From: Sphingomonadales bacterium
GTDB taxonomy: Bacteria > Pseudomonadota > Alphaproteobacteria > Sphingomonadales > Sphingomonadaceae
Length of the DNA stretch: 64,000 nt
Assembly: GCA_016707885.1 (NCBI GenBank)
Contig: JADJGU010000003.1
Coordinates: forward strand, 248,001-312,000
Reading direction: 5' to 3'
Shown: in pieces, positions 32,574 through 41,874 of the stretch
Numbering within the stretch: the first letter of the stretch is position 1
Layout: every line of letters starts with the position of its first letter
Notes under the pieces: model-generated
What the model saw: the letters and a program-made list of their open reading frames with translations, nothing else
What the model was told of the DNA's origin: nothing
Databases searched by the model: none
Program-made: the position numbers and the translations under genes

Positions 32574-33855
32574 GCTTTCGACCAACCAGCCAGATTTCGA
32601 ACGCCAGTTCGAGAAACTGGTTAGCGGCAGGCGTGAAGCCGAAGCCGATGTTTCGGCAATCGTTGAGCAGACGATCCGCGATGTGCGCGCGCGCGGTGAT
32701 GTGGCGCTGCTCGAACTCACGGAACGCTTTGATGGTTTCAGTCTGAGCGAGCAGGGCTGGCAGATTTCGGCGGAGGAATGCAAGGCTGCCTATCAGGCGC
32801 TTGCTCCAGAATTGCGAGATGCCCTTAAACTCGCGGCACAGCGCATAAAGGCCTATCACAAAGCGCAACTGCCCAAGGACCGTGATTATCGCGACAAGGA
32901 AGGTGTCCGTCTGGGCGCGCGATGGAGCGCGGTTGATGCAGCTGGTGTCTATGTACCCGGCGGCCGCGCGGCCTATCCATCGTCCGTGCTGATGAACGCT
33001 ATTCCGGCGAAGGTGGCGGGGGTCGAACGCCTTGTGATGGTCACTCCGACCCCAAAAGGCGAGATAAACCCGACGGTGATGGCTGCAGCGCATCTGGCGG
33101 GCGTCGACGAAATCTGGCGGCTGGGCGGTGCGCAGGCGATTGCGGCGCTCGCCTACGGCACAGACAGGATCGCGCCAGTCGACGTTATCACCGGCCCGGG
33201 TAATGCTTGGGTGGCAGAGGCCAAGCGCCAACTTTATGGCGTGGTCGGCATCGACATGGTGGCAGGACCTTCCGAAATCGTCGTCGTTGCAGACGGCAAG
33301 AACAAACCCGAATGGATCGCGGCTGACCTGCTCAGCCAGGCCGAGCATGATCCGACCAGCCAGTCGATCCTGTTTACCGATGATGCGGATTTCGCCGAAA
33401 AGGTCGCCGCCGAAGTCGATGCGCAACTTGCGCAGTTGGCAACTACAAAGGTTGCGAGCGAAAGCTGGCAGACCAATGGTGCAATCGTCGTCGTCGACAA
33501 ACTTGAAACGGCAATGCCTTTGGTCAACCGTCTCGCCGCCGAGCATCTCGAACTGGCGGTGGACGACAAGCGCGCGGAAAAGCTGTTCGATCTGGTTCGC
33601 CATGCCGGCTCGGTTTTCCTCGGCCGAATGACACCCGAAGCGATTGGCGATTATGTGGCGGGCCCCAACCATGTGCTGCCGACTGGGCGCCGTGCGCGAT
33701 TTTCATCGGGCCTGTCCGTGCTCGATTTCATGAAGCGCACCAGCTTCATCGCACTCGACAAAAAGGCGTTGAAGGCAATCGGGCCGGCGGCGCTCGCCTT
33801 GGCTGAAGCCGAGGGCTTGCCCGCACATGCCGAAAGCGTGAGAAAGAGATTATGA
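32566..33855 (+). CDS. hisD: Histidinol dehydrogenase
   Basis: A 429-aa enzyme with GVYVPGGRAAYPSSVLM, IDMVAGPSEIVVVADG, LLSQAEHDPTSQSILF (zinc and catalytic residues) and GPNHVLPTGRRARFSSGLSV. It oxidises L-histidinol to histidine in two NAD-linked steps. Full length. Translationally coupled to hisG upstream and nusB downstream (4-base overlap). Confidence 0.98.
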   Translation: MLRLSTNQPDFERQFEKLVSGRREAEADVSAIVEQTIRDVRARGDVALLELTERFDGFSLSEQGWQISAEECKAAYQALAPELRDALKLAAQRIKAYHKAQLPKDRDYRDKEGVRLGARWSAVDAAGVYVPGGRAAYPSSVLMNAIPAKVAGVERLVMVTPTPKGEINPTVMAAAHLAGVDEIWRLGGAQAIAALAYGTDRIAPVDVITGPGNAWVAEAKRQLYGVVGIDMVAGPSEIVVVADGKNKPEWIAADLLSQAEHDPTSQSILFTDDADFAEKVAAEVDAQLAQLATTKVASESWQTNGAIVVVDKLETAMPLVNRLAAEHLELAVDDKRAEKLFDLVRHAGSVFLGRMTPEAIGDYVAGPNHVLPTGRRARFSSGLSVLDFMKRTSFIALDKKALKAIGPAALALAEAEGLPAHAESVRKRL

Positions 33856-34301
33856 GCAAACCCCGTTCCAAAGCCCGCGCCGCAGCGCGGCTCGCCGCTG
33901 TACAGGCGCTGTACCAGATGGATATGGAATCGATTGGTGTTGCCCGCTTATTGTCCGAATTCCACGCGCATCGCTTGGGCGCCGAGATTGAAGACGCGCA
34001 ATATGCCGAGGCCGATATCGACTTTTTCGACGATCTGGTCGCAGGTGTGGATGCCCGGCGTGCAGAGATTGACGCGCTGATTGAAGCCAAGCTTGGCGAG
34101 CAATGGAAGATCGGACGCCTCGACAAGACGATGCTTCAAGTGCTTCGTGCTGGCACCTATGAACTGCTCGCCCGCGCCGATGTGCCGACCGCGACGGTAA
34201 TCGACGAATATGTCGACGTTGCCCATGCCTTTTTCGACGAGAAAGACGCAAAGTTCGTTAACGGATTGCTCGATACCGTGGCGAAGGAGAAGCGGGCCTG
34301 A
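33852..34301 (+). CDS. nusB: Transcription antitermination factor NusB
   Basis: A 149-aa all-helical protein: ARAAARLAAVQALYQMDM at the N-terminus and the C-terminal TVIDEYVDVAHAFFDEKDAKFVNGLLD signature. It binds boxA RNA with NusE during rRNA antitermination. It overlaps hisD by 4 bases, and its stop overlaps the thiL start codon. Confidence 0.97.
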   Translation: MSKPRSKARAAARLAAVQALYQMDMESIGVARLLSEFHAHRLGAEIEDAQYAEADIDFFDDLVAGVDARRAEIDALIEAKLGEQWKIGRLDKTMLQVLRAGTYELLARADVPTATVIDEYVDVAHAFFDEKDAKFVNGLLDTVAKEKRA

Positions 34302-35215
34302 CCGCTGAATCCACCTTCATCGAAATGATGCGCGCCATGGCCCGTGATCCGGCGGCGCGCGGACTGATGGACGATATTGCTGTCATCGAACTTGGCAACG
34401 AAACCTTGATTCTTACCCATGACATGATGGCAGAGGATGTGCATTGGTTGCCCAAAGCCGACCCCGCAGATGTCGCATGGAAACTGGTGTCAGTGAACCT
34501 TTCCGACCTTGCAGCCAAAGGTGCGCGACCATTGGGTGTGCTGCTGGGGTTCATGCTGGGTGAAAGCGAGTGGGACCGACGCTTTGCCGAGGGGCTGGAG
34601 CGCGCATTGGCGCATTATGCCGTGCCGCTGCTTGGCGGCGATACGGTTTCGAACAAGGGCGACAAAAGGGCGGTAGGACTGACTGCCGTCGGTGCTGCCA
34701 CACATCGCCCGGTGCCTTCGCGGAGCGGCGCACGTGCAGGGGATGTGCTGTATGTCACCGGAACCCTTGGCGATGCATTGGCGGGTTTCGAGCTTGCGGA
34801 AGCGGGGCTTGACGGCGTCGACGAACTGTCTGCCGCCTATCACCGGCCTGTGGCAAGACTGAGTGACGGGCAGGTACTGGGGCCCATCGTGACCGCGATA
34901 ATGGACGTTTCCGACGGTCTGCTGCTCGATGCCGAACGCATGGCGGCCGCAAGCAAGGTTGAAATCCGGATCGACATCGACGCGATCCCGCTTAGCGCGG
35001 CCTATCGCGCGATGCGCGGCGACAGCCTGGATAGCCGCTTGCAGGCAGCCTCATGGGGTGACGACTATCAACTGCTTTTCACGGCTCCGGCTGATGCAGC
35101 ATTGCCCGTTCCGGCAACCGCCATCGGGCAGGTGAATGACGGCTCTGGGCTCAGCTTGTTCGAAGGCAATGCGCCGATACCGCTTCCCCCCTCGCTCGGT
35201 TATCAACATCATTGA
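34298..35215 (+). CDS. thiL: Thiamine-monophosphate kinase, probable CTG start
   Basis: A 305-aa enzyme if the CTG at 34298 is used: LTAESTFIEMMRAMARD, DDIAVIELG, MMAEDVHW, NLSDLAAKGARPLG, GGDTV and IMDVSDGLLLDAERMA are the AIR-synthase-fold kinase motifs. The CTG overlaps the nusB stop (CTGA) and has AAGGAG 8 bases upstream. The first ATG, at 34325 inside the conserved N-terminal helix, would cut 9 residues and lacks a ribosome-binding site. It phosphorylates thiamine monophosphate to the diphosphate cofactor. Confidence 0.94.
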   Translation: MTAESTFIEMMRAMARDPAARGLMDDIAVIELGNETLILTHDMMAEDVHWLPKADPADVAWKLVSVNLSDLAAKGARPLGVLLGFMLGESEWDRRFAEGLERALAHYAVPLLGGDTVSNKGDKRAVGLTAVGAATHRPVPSRSGARAGDVLYVTGTLGDALAGFELAEAGLDGVDELSAAYHRPVARLSDGQVLGPIVTAIMDVSDGLLLDAERMAAASKVEIRIDIDAIPLSAAYRAMRGDSLDSRLQAASWGDDYQLLFTAPADAALPVPATAIGQVNDGSGLSLFEGNAPIPLPPSLGYQHH

Positions 35216-35350
35216 CGCATTTGGCCGATTCCTGCGGCTTTTAAGGGTTGCCTAAGCCATTAATCCACAGCATAGCAGCGCGGCTTGCGCCCTTGTCCTC
35301 ACGGGCGCGGTCGCAAAAACAAAGTGGGAATTTAGGGGGAAGGAATCTCC

Positions 35351-37447
35351 ATGTCTTTGACATTAATCGCAATTATTTGCGGTGTCTTGGCCGTAGTCTA
35401 CGGCTTTGTCACCAGCCGCCAGGTGCTCGGCGCCTCGGCCGGCAATGAAAAAATGCAGGAAATCGCAGCTGCAATCCAGGAAGGCGCGCAAGCCTATCTG
35501 GGTCGCCAGTATCGCACCATCGCCATTGTTGGCGTGGTCGTTGCTGTGCTCGTTGCTGCATTCCTGGGTGTCATTCCGACCATCGGCTTCGTCATCGGCG
35601 CCGTGCTTTCGGGCGTGGCGGGTTATATCGGGATGAACATCTCGGTCCGCGCGAACGTACGTACGGCTGCTGCCGCGCAGACTGGCTTGCAGGCTGGTCT
35701 GACCATGGCGTTTCGTGCCGGTGCCATCACCGGCATGCTTGTCGCAGGTCTCGCTCTGCTCGCGATTGCCGTGTTCTTCTGGTATTTGACTGATGTTTCG
35801 ATGCTTGCGCCCAACAGTCGCGAAGTTGTCGACGCGTTGGTCGCGCTCGCATTCGGTGCTTCGCTGATCTCGATCTTCGCGCGTCTCGGCGGTGGTATCT
35901 TCACCAAGGCGGCTGACGTCGGCGCCGACCTTGTCGGCAAGGTCGAAGCAGGCATTCCCGAAGACGATCCACGCAACCCGGCGGTTATCGCCGATAACGT
36001 CGGTGACAATGTCGGCGACTGCGCCGGTATGGCCGCTGACTTGTTCGAAACTTATGTCGTTACCGTTGGCGCAACGATGGTCCTCATCGCCCTTCTGGTG
36101 AAAGGCGTAACCGACAGCGCGTTGTTCCTCAACTTGATGAGCCTTCCGCTCCTTATCGGTGGCGTGTGCGTCGTAACCTCGATCATTGGCACCTACTTCG
36201 TTCGTCTGGGCGGCGGCACCAATGTCATGGGCGCAATGTACAAGGGCTTCCTTGTTACTGCCGTGCTTTCGGTTCCGGCAATCTGGTTCTCGATCAGCTA
36301 CGCCATGGGCGGCATGGAAACGGATGTGGGCGGATATACCGGCCGCACGCTTTTCTATTGCTCGCTGCTCGGCCTGATCATCACCGGCCTGATCATCTGG
36401 ATCACCGAATATTACACCGGCACCAACTATCGTCCGGTTCGGTCGATCGCCAAGGCTTCGGAAACCGGCCATGGTACCAACGTCATTCAGGGTCTGGCTA
36501 TCAGCCTTGAATCGACCGCGATGCCGACCATCGTGATCTGCGCTGGCATCATCATCGCCTATCAGCTGGCTGGCGTTATCGGGATTGCCTTTGCGGCAAC
36601 CGCGATGCTGGCACTGGCCGGTATGGTTGTGGCGCTCGACGCTTATGGTCCGGTGACGGACAATGCGGGCGGTATCGCCGAAATGGCCGGTCTGGACGAC
36701 AGCGTCCGTGAAAAGACCGACCTTCTCGATGCCGTGGGCAACACCACCAAGGCTGTGACCAAGGGCTATGCCATCGGTTCGGCGGGTCTTGCCGCGCTGG
36801 TGCTGTTCGCTGCCTACACCACCGACCTTCGCGAGTTCTTCCCGAACCTGACGGTCAACTTCAGCCTCGAAAACCCCTATGTCATCGTCGGGCTTCTGCT
36901 CGGCGCGCTTCTGCCGTACCTGTTCGGTGCGATGGGCATGACCGCTGTGGGCCGTGCGGCTGGCGAAGTGGTGAAGGACGTGCGCGACCAGTTCGCAAAC
37001 GATCCGGGCATCATGACCTTCAAGTCTAAGCCGAACTATGCTCGTACGGTTGACCTGGTGACCAAGGCGGCGATCAAGGAAATGATCATCCCGTCACTGT
37101 TGCCGGTGCTGGCACCGATTGCGGTTTACTTCATCATCACGGCAGTTGCAGGCCAGGCAGAGGGCTTTGCTGCTCTCGGTGCGCTCCTGCTCGGCGTGAT
37201 TGTCGGCGGTCTGTTCGTTGCCATCTCGATGACCTCGGGTGGTGGCGCATGGGACAATGCCAAGAAGTATATCGAAGACGGCCACCATGGTGGCAAGGGA
37301 TCGGAAGCCCATAAGGCTGCCGTGACCGGTGACACTGTCGGCGATCCGTATAAGGACACTGCGGGCCCCGCCGTGAACCCGATGATCAAGATCACCAACA
37401 TCGTCGCATTGCTGCTTCTCGCAGCGCTCGCACACGGCGCTGCCTGA
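35351..37447 (+). CDS. hppA: K+-independent membrane H+-translocating pyrophosphatase
   Basis: A 698-aa protein with about 16 membrane helices. Signature GGGIFTKAADVGADLVGKVE, DDPRNPAVIADNVGDNVGD and a C-terminal GDTVGDPYKDTAGP pair bind PPi-Mg. GNTTKAVTKGYAIGSA carries Lys where K+-dependent enzymes have Ala, so this is the K+-independent class. It couples PPi hydrolysis to proton export. It has its own leader with a GCGCCC/GGGCGC hairpin and a downstream terminator. Confidence 0.97.
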   Translation: MSLTLIAIICGVLAVVYGFVTSRQVLGASAGNEKMQEIAAAIQEGAQAYLGRQYRTIAIVGVVVAVLVAAFLGVIPTIGFVIGAVLSGVAGYIGMNISVRANVRTAAAAQTGLQAGLTMAFRAGAITGMLVAGLALLAIAVFFWYLTDVSMLAPNSREVVDALVALAFGASLISIFARLGGGIFTKAADVGADLVGKVEAGIPEDDPRNPAVIADNVGDNVGDCAGMAADLFETYVVTVGATMVLIALLVKGVTDSALFLNLMSLPLLIGGVCVVTSIIGTYFVRLGGGTNVMGAMYKGFLVTAVLSVPAIWFSISYAMGGMETDVGGYTGRTLFYCSLLGLIITGLIIWITEYYTGTNYRPVRSIAKASETGHGTNVIQGLAISLESTAMPTIVICAGIIIAYQLAGVIGIAFAATAMLALAGMVVALDAYGPVTDNAGGIAEMAGLDDSVREKTDLLDAVGNTTKAVTKGYAIGSAGLAALVLFAAYTTDLREFFPNLTVNFSLENPYVIVGLLLGALLPYLFGAMGMTAVGRAAGEVVKDVRDQFANDPGIMTFKSKPNYARTVDLVTKAAIKEMIIPSLLPVLAPIAVYFIITAVAGQAEGFAALGALLLGVIVGGLFVAISMTSGGGAWDNAKKYIEDGHHGGKGSEAHKAAVTGDTVGDPYKDTAGPAVNPMIKITNIVALLLLAALAHGAA

Positions 37448-37471
37448 TCTGATTGCACCCAAGTAAAACCG

Positions 37472-37503
37472 AACCCCGTCGGAGCGTTCCGGCGGGGTTT
37501 TGT
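37472..37503 (+). terminator. Rho-independent terminator after hppA
   Basis: AACCCCG-T-CGGA, a short loop, then TCCG-G-CGGGGTT and a T-rich tail (TTGTTTTG). Confidence 0.85.
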
Positions 37504-37612
37504 TTTGTCTGATAAGCCGTTCGTCGAAATTTACGATCTGGACGCTGCAGAGTTCTTGCCCCGCGCGCCATCGCGACTATAGCTGAAGGCATAGAAAACT
37601 GGGGAGCTTTCA

Positions 37613-39691
37613 ATGACGAATTTCAAGAAGTTGGTGCTGTTGGCCTCATCTGCGGTACTTGTTTCAGCAAGCCCGGTTCTTGCGAATAGTGCAGGTGCCA
37701 ATACTGAAGGAGAAAACAGTCCGATCATTGTAACAGGATCGGGTCGCGTCGAAACAGCAGTTTTTGGCAAGCGACCGTTTATGCGGTCGCCGCGATTGTC
37801 ACCTGATGGTAGCAAGATTGCGGTCATGATGAGCCGCGATGGTGTCGATAATCTGGGCTTTATCGATCTGAATAAACCCGGCTCAGCGCCTTCGTTTTTC
37901 GTACGCGCAGAGGAACAGCGCGACGTCGGCGACCGTACTGTTGTAGCGTGGCGTTGGGTTGGCAATCGAACGATCGTTTTTACCATGACATCGCGTGAAG
38001 CGGTGTTTGGTGATCGCTTCAACATGTCACGGCTTGCTGCCTACGACGTCGAAACTGGTAAGACGACCCCACTCGGCTGGACGAACGCCGGTGCGGGAGC
38101 GGCGAATATCCTGCACATCGACGATGAAAAGGAACGCATTCTAGTACAGCGCGATACGGTCAAAGATCGCCAATATGAGGGCAATCCTGAAGTTATCGAC
38201 ATCGATGTGCGAACTGGCGATTTCAAAAATGTGATGCGTTCGAATGTCGAAGTCGATGACTGGATTGTGGACGGAAAAGGCGTTATCCGTGCGGCGGTCG
38301 GTGGTGACCGCGACAGCGGGAAACAGCGGCTGATGTATCGTTCAAACGACAAGGAAGTCTTGAAGACCGTTTCGAACGAAGCTGACCCGACCTTTACCGG
38401 CACACAAATCGTCCCAGAGATTTTTCTCGACGAACCTGACATGGCCTACGCAACCAGCAACAAGGATGGGCATCGCAAGGTTTACAAAATTAATGTGAAG
38501 ACGATGCAGGTTGTCGGTGACGTCGTTTACGGCATCAAAGGATATGACGTCGGTGGCCTGCGAGCGAATGAAGACGGCAACAATTTGGCAGGTGTCGATT
38601 ACACATCCACCCGCGAGCGTCAGCGTTTCTTCGATGGTCGATTGATGGAGATCCAGAAGGTCCTCGAAGAGCGCTTCGGAAAGGGCAACACGCAAATCGT
38701 GTCTACCAATGATGGCGACACTCGGATCGTCGCGTTTGTTGGAAAGCCGAATGCACCAGGTGGCTTCTATCTGTTCGATACGGAGTCGGGCGATCTGAAA
38801 CTTCTTGGCTGGTATCATGGTATATTGAAGGACATGGAGTTGAATCCAACGGATTCGATCCGTTACAAGGCCTCTGATGGCCTCGAGATTGAGGCAGTCG
38901 TCACTTATCCGCGTCACCGCGCCAACCGCAAGAACTTGCCCGTAGTCGTGATGCCGCACGGTGGTCCGTTCGGCGTTCGCGATCAGGAAGAGTTTGGACC
39001 ATTTCCTTGGCATCAAGCTATGGCCGAACTCGGCTATGTGGTTATCCAGCCCAATTATCGTGGCTCAGGCGGTTACGGAAAAGAGTTCGTCAAGGAAGGC
39101 CGCAAGCCCAATGGCTATGGCATGCGCATGCAGGACGATCTCAACGATGTGCTGACTTGGTTTGGTCAGCAGGGTCTTATCGACCCTAAACGGGCTTGTA
39201 TCATGGGCTGGTCCTATGGTGGTTATGCGACGGCCCGTGGGGCACAGCGTGATGCCGACAAATGGCGCTGTGCCATTGCAGGTGCCGGCGTGTATGATTT
39301 CCCGATGATGAAGGCATTCGATACACGTCAGTTCGGCGCATTCGGGGCAAATTTCCAAGCCACAACGGATGATCTTGTCTCGATTTCGTCAGCACGTAAT
39401 ACCAATGGCCCTTGGTCGCCGATCCTGATTGTAGCGGGTGTTCGCGATGCACGTATCCCGATCGAACAATCGCGTACGCTCGTGTCGCGCCTCAAAGCTT
39501 CGGGTAAGAAAGAGGGCGTAGACTTCCGCTATATCGAACAGCCGCAGGGCACGCACAATCTTCCTTATGAAGACGTGCATATCCAGTGGTTGAAAGAGGC
39601 AGAGGATTGGCTGGCCAAATTCAACCCCGCTTATATCGAAAGCGATAGCGACAAACCTCTACCAGTTGCGGTTAAAGTCGCTGCCAATTAA
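37613..39691 (+). CDS. S9 family (prolyl oligopeptidase-type) secreted peptidase
   Basis: A 692-aa protein. The signal peptide ends SPVLANS; a beta-propeller-like N-terminal region runs to about residue 400; then an alpha/beta hydrolase domain has HGGPFGVRDQEEFG, the nucleophile Ser in GWSYGGYATARG, Asp in AGVRDARIP and His in PQGTHNLPYED. It probably cleaves short peptides in the periplasm. Single gene with terminators on both sides. Confidence 0.94.
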   Translation: MTNFKKLVLLASSAVLVSASPVLANSAGANTEGENSPIIVTGSGRVETAVFGKRPFMRSPRLSPDGSKIAVMMSRDGVDNLGFIDLNKPGSAPSFFVRAEEQRDVGDRTVVAWRWVGNRTIVFTMTSREAVFGDRFNMSRLAAYDVETGKTTPLGWTNAGAGAANILHIDDEKERILVQRDTVKDRQYEGNPEVIDIDVRTGDFKNVMRSNVEVDDWIVDGKGVIRAAVGGDRDSGKQRLMYRSNDKEVLKTVSNEADPTFTGTQIVPEIFLDEPDMAYATSNKDGHRKVYKINVKTMQVVGDVVYGIKGYDVGGLRANEDGNNLAGVDYTSTRERQRFFDGRLMEIQKVLEERFGKGNTQIVSTNDGDTRIVAFVGKPNAPGGFYLFDTESGDLKLLGWYHGILKDMELNPTDSIRYKASDGLEIEAVVTYPRHRANRKNLPVVVMPHGGPFGVRDQEEFGPFPWHQAMAELGYVVIQPNYRGSGGYGKEFVKEGRKPNGYGMRMQDDLNDVLTWFGQQGLIDPKRACIMGWSYGGYATARGAQRDADKWRCAIAGAGVYDFPMMKAFDTRQFGAFGANFQATTDDLVSISSARNTNGPWSPILIVAGVRDARIPIEQSRTLVSRLKASGKKEGVDFRYIEQPQGTHNLPYEDVHIQWLKEAEDWLAKFNPAYIESDSDKPLPVAVKVAAN

Positions 39692-39713
39692 GCCAATCTG
39701 ACATTGGTAAAAG

Positions 39714-39745
39714 GGGCTGTGCAGGCGTGCTGCGCAGCCCTTTTT
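39714..39745 (+). terminator. Rho-independent terminator after the S9 peptidase
   Basis: GGGCTGTGCAG (39714-39724), 5-nt loop, CTGCGCAGCCC (39730-39740), TTTTT. Confidence 0.9.
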
Positions 39746-39784
39746 GTTAGCATAATATTTGCGTCTGGCTGCTAAAAGGTTGCC

Positions 39785-41032
39785 GTGGAACAGGGATTGG
39801 CATCTGCAGGCGCCGTAAGTTGGTCGAACACTCAGCCCATCGAAGGATGCGGTGACGCTATCGGTTTGGCCGAGGCGGGTCAATTTATAGAAGGATTCGC
39901 ATTCTTCGCGTGGAGCGATTTGTACAACGATGTTCGGTTCCTAATGCAGTGGAACAGTTTGGCCCAAAAAGCCACCGAGCCGAACGCCTTTGCAGAATGC
40001 TGGTATCTTGAATCTGCGTTTGCTGCGCTTGATCCAAACGGTGAAGTTCAACTCGCCGTTTTGCAAGAAGCCGGAAAGTTAGTTGGAGTGATGCCCGTTT
40101 ATATGGCCGGTCACTATGCGGGCCTTCCAATTCGCAGTTGCCAAAATTGGCTGAACTATAACGCCTTTCTTGGAACGCCATTGATCGCCCAAGGACATGA
40201 AAGGGCGTTTTGGGCAGGCTTACTAGACCGACTGGACACGAGCCCCGGAAACGCCTTTTTTCTGCATTTGACTAGCATGACAGTAGACGGTCCGGTGGCT
40301 AGAGCACTTGAGGCGGAATGTCGTGCGACTGGACGGCGCTTTGCGCTCTTTCATCGCGAAGAACGGGCGCTGCTCGAACGCGGGCTTTCGCCTGAAGCCT
40401 ATCTGGAGGTCACGCTGCGCGGCAAGAAGCGCAAGGAATTGCGACGGCAACAGAACCGCTTGGCCGAACTCGGCCAGCTGGAGTTTCAGCGCAGCGATGG
40501 CGGCGAGGGGCTGGATGTCTGGATAGACGAATTTCTCGCACTCGAACGGCGTGGATGGAAAGGCGCGAATGGCTCAGCGCTCGATTGCGCCGATAGCACG
40601 CGTAACCTGTTTCGAGCCGCACTCCATGGCGCAGCAAGCCAAAGTAAGCTGGAGTTTTTGGCGTTGCGTCTCGATGGTCGGGCGATCGCCATGCTGGTCA
40701 ACTTCCTGACCGCACCTGGGGCCTTCTCGTTCAAGACTGCGTTCGATGAGGACTATGCCCGTTTTTCGCCGGGAGTACTGCTGCAAATTCACAATCTGGC
40801 ACTGCTCGAGCGCGAAGGAATCGAATGGTGCGATAGTTGCGCAGCACAAGACCATCCGATGATAGACAGCATTTGGTCTGGTCGCAGAGCGATTGGCCGA
40901 TATTCGGTTGCCATAGGTGGCCCGGTGCGCCGCGCGGCGTTTGCAGCATTGTTGTTTGCGGAAAAAGCGAAAGGCCGTTTGCGTCAGATCAATGCAGGAA
41001 AAATACATAAAGCCAATGAGATGTCGTCATGA
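39785..41032 (+). CDS. GNAT-fold acetyltransferase (CelD/BioF2-like)
   Basis: A 415-aa protein with GTG start. The two-lobed pattern of PF13480-type acyltransferases is visible: ECWYLESAF...LAVLQEAGKLVGVMPVY in the first half; LRGKKRKELRRQQNRLAELG, FLALERRGWKG and FSFKTAFDEDYARFSPGVLL in the second. Relatives transfer amino-acyl or acyl groups in polysaccharide or cell-wall contexts. It is coupled to the cupin-like gene (4-base overlap). Substrate unknown. Confidence 0.88.
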   Translation: MEQGLASAGAVSWSNTQPIEGCGDAIGLAEAGQFIEGFAFFAWSDLYNDVRFLMQWNSLAQKATEPNAFAECWYLESAFAALDPNGEVQLAVLQEAGKLVGVMPVYMAGHYAGLPIRSCQNWLNYNAFLGTPLIAQGHERAFWAGLLDRLDTSPGNAFFLHLTSMTVDGPVARALEAECRATGRRFALFHREERALLERGLSPEAYLEVTLRGKKRKELRRQQNRLAELGQLEFQRSDGGEGLDVWIDEFLALERRGWKGANGSALDCADSTRNLFRAALHGAASQSKLEFLALRLDGRAIAMLVNFLTAPGAFSFKTAFDEDYARFSPGVLLQIHNLALLEREGIEWCDSCAAQDHPMIDSIWSGRRAIGRYSVAIGGPVRRAAFAALLFAEKAKGRLRQINAGKIHKANEMSS

Positions 41033-41874
41033 CCCAGATTTTCAATGAAGATATGCGCGCAGAATTTTCTAGCAACTATCCCGAAGCGCCGCACCGCCTG
41101 CGCCACAATCTGCGCGACCACCCGCTGTTGACGCTGGAGGCTTTGGCCCAATTGGGCGAAAGCCTGCCCGTCGCCTCAATCGAATATAACAAGGGTGATT
41201 TGCCCACAGGTGTCGACCCCAATTCCGATATCGCCAATGGCCTATCGATAGGTGATACCATCCGCAATGTGGACACCTGCCGCAGTTGGGCCGTGCTTAA
41301 AAATATTGAACAAGTGCCTGAGTACCGCGCTTTGTTGCTTGACCTATTGGGTGAGCTGAAACCGGTCATCGAGGCAAAGACCGGGGCGATGCTGATGCCG
41401 CAGGGGTTCATCTTCGTATCATCGCCCGATGCGGTCACACCTTATCATTTCGATCCAGAACATAACATCCTGCTGCAACTTAAGGGCAGTAAGACGATGA
41501 CGCAGTTTCCGGCTGGCGATCCCACTTACGCGCCAGACGAAACGCATGAAGGCTATCACACCGGCGGGCACCGCAACCTAGATTGGCACGACGAATTGGC
41601 AGCAGGGGCAACCGATTGGACGCTCCAGCCTGGAGAGGCCGTATTCGTACCCGTAATGGCACCGCATCATGTGAAGGTCGGGCCTGATCCCTCAATCTCG
41701 CTGTCGATCACCTGGCGCAGCGACTGGAGCTATGCCGAGGCCGACGCACGTGCTTTCAACAGCATTTTGCGCAAATCGGGCATGCGTCCGCGTGCGCCGG
41801 GGCGTTATCCCGCGCAGAACACCGCCAAAGCCTATGCCTGGCGCGTCATCCGCAAGTTGAAAGGCGCCGGTTAG
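41029..41874 (+). CDS. JmjC/cupin-8-like oxygenase-fold protein
   Basis: A 281-aa protein. A facial triad-like HFDPEHN (His-x-Asp) near residues 144-150 and a distal His in VMAPHHVKVG fit a cupin_8/JmjC fold that binds Fe(II). The N-terminus (HRLRHNLRDHPLLTLEAL) is helical. It is coupled to the GNAT gene and convergent with the TonB receptor (4-base overlap), a grouping known from sphingomonads. It may hydroxylate a protein or small molecule; that is inference. Confidence 0.85.
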   Translation: MTQIFNEDMRAEFSSNYPEAPHRLRHNLRDHPLLTLEALAQLGESLPVASIEYNKGDLPTGVDPNSDIANGLSIGDTIRNVDTCRSWAVLKNIEQVPEYRALLLDLLGELKPVIEAKTGAMLMPQGFIFVSSPDAVTPYHFDPEHNILLQLKGSKTMTQFPAGDPTYAPDETHEGYHTGGHRNLDWHDELAAGATDWTLQPGEAVFVPVMAPHHVKVGPDPSISLSITWRSDWSYAEADARAFNSILRKSGMRPRAPGRYPAQNTAKAYAWRVIRKLKGAG

